Source: Vitellaria paradoxa | Lineage: Eukaryota; Streptophyta; Magnoliopsida; Ericales; Sapotaceae | Length of the DNA: 64,000 nucleotides | Direction: 5' to 3' | Assembly (NCBI GenBank): GCA_019916065.1 | Contig: CM034238.1 | Coordinates: 27,825,246 to 27,889,245 of the forward strand | Part shown: positions 58,214-64,000 of the stretch, piece by piece | How the letters are laid out: each line of letters begins with the position of its first letter | Numbering within the stretch: position 1 is the first letter of the stretch | The notes under the pieces: model-generated | Database searches by the model: none | The model's input: the letters and a program-made list of their open reading frames with translations, nothing else | Told to the model about the DNA's origin: nothing | Translations under genes and position numbers: made by a program

Positions 58214-60996
58214 ATTTATTTATTTTTTTATGAGTAATTCTAAACGTGATCCAATTTTTTGCCTTCTTACACACCAAAAAGTAATATTTATTGTGAGGGG
58301 GTTAAGTTTATGAGATCAAAAGTGAAGTGCATTGCCAATTTTTTTTTTTTTAACATGTATTTAGTTTCAGTGCGGAGGTTCACTGAGTTTCAAATATATG
58401 CATAGGTTTCCTAGTTGTACGAGGACTATGTTTCTAAACTTTAGCGATAAATAGAAAACCCATAAGAATTCTAGAGTTAGATTTGGCCTAGGGTTTCTAT
58501 GAGCTATGTTATGCTTATGGAAGAAGGTGTCCTATGGATATTTCCCATGGATGAAGACTTGAAGGATGAAAGGAGTTGGGTTTATCCTCTTCTATGATTA
58601 TAATGGAAAGTTGATGCCTAACCATGTTAAATTCTCTGTGTTTGACTTTCTCTTATATTGAGAATGTAAACGATTTGAATGCACGTGAATGTTTGATCCC
58701 ATCCCAGCAAAGAAAAGATTTAAGGTAAAAAACATATAAAGTAATGACTCACCAAGCCAATTCCTCTGTACACATAGGACCGTCGCAAGATAACTCTGCA
58801 GAACGGATTTTCAGAATGAAACATTTTTGACAAATTAAGCACTCTCTCTTTTTCTTCAGGTGTAACTACTCTCCACCTCCTCAAGAAACTTACACAACCT
58901 GTTCCAATCCGAGGAATTTGTGCTTCACGTCTGTGTTTAGCTGATAACTCAGATTCATCTGTATTTCATCACATTAGTTACGACAACACAAATCAAATTC
59001 ATAGACCAGGCCGTACCTAGAAAATTTGGGGCTTAAGGTGAAATTTTAGGCGAGGGTTATGGCGAAGTCGAGTAAAAAATTAATTATAGTACTTTAATTA
59101 TGGAGCCTTACTTGCCTTATTGAATATGAGGGCCTAAAGCAGAGCCTAGCTATAGGAACGGCCCTGTTCATAGAGCGTGCCTGAATGAAAGAGGTATGTA
59201 AGTTTAAAGAGCTTACAAGGTTCAATCTCTCGATTTCTTTTTCTGGTTGTTTCAGGTCCTTGATCCAAAGAATGCAATCCGATTCCATATGCAGATGTTG
59301 TAGGCTTACTGTAACCACACTGAATTCTCACATCTCGAGTGGACTGGGCTGTTAACTTTACAATATCCAAATGTAACTTTCCTCCACTGGCTTTGTAATG
59401 GGAGTTCTTAAGTTCAGTTCCAGTGAGGTTGCATCCCATATATCGAACATATGGAACCGGTGCCTTGTCTAAAGTCTTGGCAATGTACCAATTGCCTCTC
59501 TTTGCTTCAGCTGATGATGATCCACACAAATCAGATATTCCAGCTTTGTTTAGTTTGGGTTGAAATGCATTCCCACTGTCACGAGAGTCCAAGATTTCAA
59601 CCGGGTCATCATCTTCAGCTTCTTCCTTTATGGATACTCGACACCCGTTGTCACCACAATTCAGTCCTTCGGAACAGCTCAGGGAATTGCGCTGATATTT
59701 TATCTCAGCAGTAGCCAAATCATATATATTTACCCCGAAATTTGAATTCCCAACATATGTGAAGACTAAAAGGTACCCCACACTGACAGACTGGTCTTTA
59801 ACAAATTCACACCAACCATCAGCAAACCAAACCTTATCATTGATTTTCTTCATTCCAACACCCCAAACACAGCCATTTGGAGTTGTGAGAGTGACAACTG
59901 CTGGAAGCTGATCCCCAAGCTTCTTCACAAACTTACCCGGGATCCTCTGCTATGATCAAAATCAATAATTTACATTCCCTTCATTCCAATGGAAAATGAA
60001 ATAAATCGGAAATGCCCACAATGCAGAATTGTTCCTTAGTCTTGTTGGTGTCCATGAAGCCTAGATGAGTTAGATGAGTCCCATATAAGTTTGGGCCTCG
60101 CATTAGGTTGACGTTTTAAAACTGTGCCAGACCGGATTCAAAAACCAACAATTTCGACCTGTGGGTTGGGTCCTTCAAATCTTGCATAATTATAAGGAAA
60201 AAAAAAAAAATAGTGTTCCTGTGCTTCTAAACAGCCAAACAATATTGTGTGTTTTTTAGATATTGGACCGCAGGGCTTGAATATGCATCCAAGAATTTTT
60301 GAAATACACAGAAAATACACACAAGCATCCGAAAGGAACAAAAATTCCTCCCCCTTAAACTGTGTTGTATTTCTATATTTGCAAATGTAAACCAAGAAAA
60401 AATACAAGATCCAAATTTTGTTATTTTTAGTTTGGCTTACTTAAATTGATAAATTACTGAAACAATAAAGGAAAAAAAGAGAGTAATTTTCCTTCTTCAC
60501 TTTCTTTCTTCAGCTAGCTGATAATGGTTGATCATGAAGTTTGCGTTTGAAGTGCAAAAAAAAAAAAAAAAAAAAAAAAATTAGTATAAATTGATAAACG
60601 TGATAATTTCGTAATTCGTGCAGCGGAAAAAGAGATCAATTCCTTTTCTTTCTGAGTTTTCACGAAAACCAAACAGTTTCTGAATTTTCCTTTGCGCTTT
60701 GACAGAAGGGTTTGAGAATAGGAGGATAACAAGAAATGGGAGAAAAGAAATTGGGAAGAAAGGAACTCCCCACCTAACAACCCACCCACCTAACCGCCCA
60801 CAGATTACATGCAAGCTGTAATCTTACATATATATATATATATATATGCATACATATATAGACAGAGAGAGAGGGTTACAAGTTTATTGTCTTGAATAAT
60901 GGAAGGCACAATCATTCTATAGAAGACTGAAGACTTGTCCGCCGGAGAACTCGGCCGCCCCTCATCGGCGTCGGGTACTTCTCCATCCAGTCCCAT
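57769..60996 (-). CDS. REM/B3-family protein with two B3 domains (4 exons, 456 aa)
   Basis: Exons are 60996-60880, 59946-59217, 58958-58753 and 58086-57769; all junctions are GT-AG and frame-consistent (1371 nt including stop). The start [17 protein letters not shown] is set by an in-frame stop just upstream. B3 domain 1 spans about residues 24-123 ([56 protein letters not shown]). A 210-residue linker has an acidic patch ([12 protein letters not shown]). B3 domain 2 spans residues 333-430 ([51 protein letters not shown]). A nuclear DNA-binding role is expected from the family; targets are unknown. Each B3 domain is split by a phase-0 intron at the same point. A PIF-like element begins 290 bp upstream of the ATG. 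Confidence 0.93.
58170..58213. repeat. (TC)n microsatellite in REM intron 3
   Basis: About 20 TC units lie within the third intron of the second REM gene, followed by T/A-rich (TTTA)n. Confidence 0.9.
60830..60850. repeat. (TA)n tract just inside REM intron 1
   Basis: An alternating TA tract (about 60830-60850) lies roughly 30 bp past the donor site of exon 1. A 27-base A run is at about 60555-60581 in the same intron. Confidence 0.8.
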
Positions 60997-61285
60997 TGTC
61001 TTCGATCGCAAAAAATGTCAGATTCCACTCACAGTGATCAGATATGGGTCAATCCCATCTTCTGAATTCCAACCCTCTCTGCGTCACTTTCCTATGCTTC
61101 TGTGTCCCTTTCCTCTGCTTTTGTTTTTTCGAGATTTTAAATCGACTCTGGTTCCAAAATGGTTCGCTGCAGAGTACTAGCTGGGTCCCTTTGCAAATAA
61201 ATTTTTCCTTTTTTATTTTTGTTTTCTAAAGAAAAAAAAGTCAAGTTGGCATCCAACTATCAACACAATGGAAATTTGGTAGTGT

Positions 61286-62207
61286 TTAGGGGCGATTAGG
61301 TGGTGCTAAAATTTCATAGGGATAAGTTTTAGAGGGGGTATAAGATAAGATGAGATATTATTTTTAGAAGATTGGCCCACATTGATGTGATATTTATGAA
61401 GTGGGATAACTTTTGACTTAGTTTTGATATTTTATAAATAAGAGGAGGTGAATGATGATAAAAAGAGTCAAATGACTCTTTTGCCCTTATAATGTGCCAA
61501 ACTTGGTTGCATATTAAATTAAACTTGATTGTCCAAACTTAATTATATGTTTATGTTAATTATATAATGTGAAAACTAATTAGTACAAATTAATTTTAGA
61601 CAAATTAATTATAAATAAATTATGTTATAAATAAATTAAACTTTATAAAATATATAAATTAGTTTCGTAGACAATAATATCTTAATTTATCCAAAACTTC
61701 CTTAGTCGCTTATTTTTTTTCTCCTTATTTAAAAAAAATCAATATATGCATAATTTTATATAAATTTGCTAAAAAAATAGTATTATATTTGCTAAAAACT
61801 AATATTATTATCTTAAAATCACATCACCTCCTATTTGAAAAAAATATATTTTTTTAATCATACGACCCCCTATTTGGAAAAAATTATATTTTTTTATTTT
61901 TATTAATATAATTTTTTAATACATTTTTCTATTAGAAAAAAAAAAAGAATTTATTTCTAATATAAAATACATTTTATAGGTGGGAAGGGGCATAATTGTC
62001 CAATTTAGTCCATGTAAGGAGGATAATTTTTGGAGAGCTTAAACCCTCTCAAAAAATAATACACCTTCTTCCAAGATTAAGAAGGGAGGATAATTTTTAG
62101 AGGGAAGAAATTTTACTTCCCAAATCAAGCAAAAAACATCACATCAAAACTTATAAAGATGTATTATTTATGAAGGCCATATTTCGTTGCATTCAATCGA
62201 CCCCTTA
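61286..62207. mobile_element. PIF/Harbinger-like non-autonomous element 1 (916 bp) in the REM promoter region
   Basis: The element is 61289-62204, flanked by TTA (61286-61288, 62205-62207). The ends GGGGCGATTAGG and the complement of the right end (GGGGTCGATTG) are inverted repeats. Its left arm (ctaaaatttcatagggataa; cacattgatgtgatatttat; agtcaaatgactcttttgcc) matches, in inverted orientation, the right arm of the element at 62358-63062. No transposase ORF. Confidence 0.75.
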
Positions 62208-62354
62208 GAGTTAAAAAAAAAAGTTTAATAAAAATATTAAAGATTAATATTAAAGTAATGTAAAAATAATACGTGGTGAGATTTGATTAGAGATTATTGA
62301 TAACTTTTAAAATTTTTAAAAATTAAAAAAAAAATTTGAAGCTTCCAATAGAAC

Positions 62355-63065
62355 TTAGGGCCCGATTGGATGAGGGATTTGGCCCCTCTAAAAGCTTTTA
62401 TCCTCTTATAAAGGTGGGTCCCACACTTATCCCCTTACTTGAATGGTAAAATTTTCACCCCTCTTCTCCCCTCTTAGCTTTCCCCCTTCTTTATTTTCCC
62501 CCCTCTTTGGGAATAATTTTTAGGCACCCTTGAGGTTAACTAAAAATTATCCTCCTTTAACTTGACTGCTTTTAATATTTTTGGCCCCCGTTAATTGTAT
62601 TGTTAACTTGATTAAAATAAATAGGATACTAGTAAAAAAATAATAGATAGACCAACAAGTCAAAATAAATATAATTAAAAAAATTTAGAAAATAACCAAC
62701 CATTCAAAAGTGCATATTTAAAAAAATTTCTTTAAATAAATTTATAAAAAAATTAAATTTTTAATGAAATAAATAATATAACTTTAAATTGTCCAAAAAT
62801 AATTAAATATAGTGGGTTTTGTAATTTAATATTTAATTTAATAGGTAACCCAAGTTTGGGATACCACAAGGGTAAAAGAGTCATTTGATTATTTTTTCCA
62901 TCATTCAACCCTTTTATTTATAAAACATCCAAACCAAGTCAAAAGTTACCCCTCTCCATAAACATCACATCAATGTGCACCTTCTAAAAATAATATTCCT
63001 TCTTATTTTATACTCTTTTTAAAACTTATCCTCTGAAATTTTAGTACCATCCAATCGGACCCTTA
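62355..63065. mobile_element. PIF/Harbinger-like non-autonomous element 2 (705 bp)
   Basis: The element is 62358-63062, flanked by TTA (62355-62357, 63063-63065). The ends GGGCCCGATTGGATG and the complement of the right end (GGGTCCGATTGGATG) match at 14 of 15 positions. It belongs to the same family as element 1, in opposite orientation, with 150 bp between them. No coding capacity. Confidence 0.82.
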
Positions 63066-64000
63066 AAGTATTATTAAATATTAGGGATATAAAAGTGAAT
63101 CTATTTACATTTTACTAATTTTCTCTTATACTTTATTTTACTTTTTTTTTACTAATTAAAATTACACAAACGTCCTTCTTTTCATCATATGTTTTGTATA
63201 GTTATAATGTCATAAATACATTGATGTAAAAATTCAATTTAAAATATATTTATAATTCATAAATACTTTTATTTTACAAATAGAAATACCTTTTCGAGAC
63301 AAATAATAGAGTAGGCAAACTCACCAAGAAATTTTTGTTTGTCTATATTTTATTACCAGTAGAAAGGTAATTAATACTTTACTTTTTTTAAGTTGTGCTT
63401 ATATATGATATTTCATATATGAAAAATCATATTATAATAAAAATTTCTAATTCTAAATTTGTTTTCAAAAAAATATTTTCTATTATAAAAAAATTAAATT
63501 AAATTTTTAAGAAGAAAAATATTTATAGTTTGTTTGATTAATCTAATTTTTGTTTAAAAGTTAATTTTTTTTATATTGATTTTCTTATTTGTTAGTTTTC
63601 CAATAATTGTTTTTGAAAAGCTCATATAAAATTCTACTAAATGACGTGATTGTGAGAAAGTTAGAATGACAAAATGTTCTGAAAAAAAAAAAAGATATGA
63701 AAGAAATTAATTTTTATTTAGATAAGTTAGAAAATAAAATAATATAAAATATACTTCTATATGTTTTTAAAAATTTAAATAAAATTTATTTTAATCTTTA
63801 AAATATTTTTCTACTATATTGTACCAAAGTAGACCATATAGTGTTTTTCTAAATTTGTAAAAATTTTTTTAATGATAATTATGTTATTTCAAATTTTATA
63901 AGAATAACTAGTTAGAAGATAAGTATTTTTTTAATTTTCCTTAGTGAAAAAAATAAGATGGAGAAGAAAATCCATTTAAAAATGTAAATATAATTAATTT
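63066..64000. other. AT-rich intergenic stretch to window end
   Basis: No gene was seen. The wording (ttaagaagaaaaatatttat, gtttgattaatctaattttt) resembles 29950-30070, suggesting a shared dispersed repeat. Confidence 0.45.

Noticed and set aside
59451..59745. Plus-strand ORFs of 61-87 codons
   Set aside because: They lie opposite exon 2 of the second REM gene, whose frame and splice sites are consistent; no domain was seen on the plus strand.

Overview
This is nuclear DNA of a flowering plant, most likely a eudicot. It is AT-rich and carries intron-split B3 transcription-factor genes with canonical GT-AG junctions. Plant-type Ty1/copia and Ty3/gypsy (Tat-lineage) remnants, Tourist/PIF-like MITEs and tRNA-derived SINE-like elements fill most of the rest. 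Nothing bacterial or organellar was seen. I could not identify the species.

Only two apparently intact protein genes were found, both on the minus strand and both two-B3-domain proteins of the REM type. The first (23234-26311, 4 exons, 337 aa) has a Glu-rich linker encoded by a GAA/GAG microsatellite; its third intron holds a transposon that itself contains a SINE with a 15-bp target-site duplication. The second (57769-60996, 4 exons, 456 aa) has a 0.9-kb PIF-like element 290 bp upstream of its start codon. In all four B3 domains a phase-0 intron lies at the same place, just before the (I/V/M)P motif. Both models keep frame through every junction.

Layout. 1-6010: broken copia element: reverse transcriptase/RNase H pieces, a 159-bp internal duplication, a 1.18-kb solo-LTR-like insertion in the RNase H region, a degraded extra ORF resembling the 'putative plant transposon protein' domain, then a polypurine tract and 3' LTR start at 5264. 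6900-11100: LTR-like repeats, a clean 687-bp solo LTR (9490-10176) and a long-arm foldback MITE. 11500-17774: gypsy-type LTR-like DNA split by a 3.6-kb insertion that carries its own MITE. 19575-22195: 2.6-kb solo LTR on the minus strand. 23-26 kb: first REM gene. 26.4-37.9 kb: MITEs, a possible orphan promoter/5'UTR block, a second copy of the solo-LTR family and a second foldback MITE. 38.0-45.8 kb: decayed Tat-lineage Ty3/gypsy element with 5' LTR, primer-binding site, gag, protease, RNase H, a second (archaeal-type) RNase H, integrase, a 78-bp tandem array and a long antisense ORF; its reverse transcriptase is deleted and the integrase catalytic Glu is Lys. 46.1-57.2 kb: a MITE-like element, a SINE with a duplicated B box, a 148-bp Tourist MITE, a 150-bp minisatellite and tiny poly(A)-tailed insertions. 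57.8-61.0 kb: second REM gene. 61.3-63.1 kb: two related PIF-like elements in opposite orientation.

The two REM genes would encode nuclear DNA-binding proteins. All other coding sequence is mobile-element debris. I found no convincing new multi-gene system. The most unusual parts are the Tat element's antisense ORF plus tandem-repeat block, the extra domain in the copia element, and a series of retroposon insertions with very short bodies.
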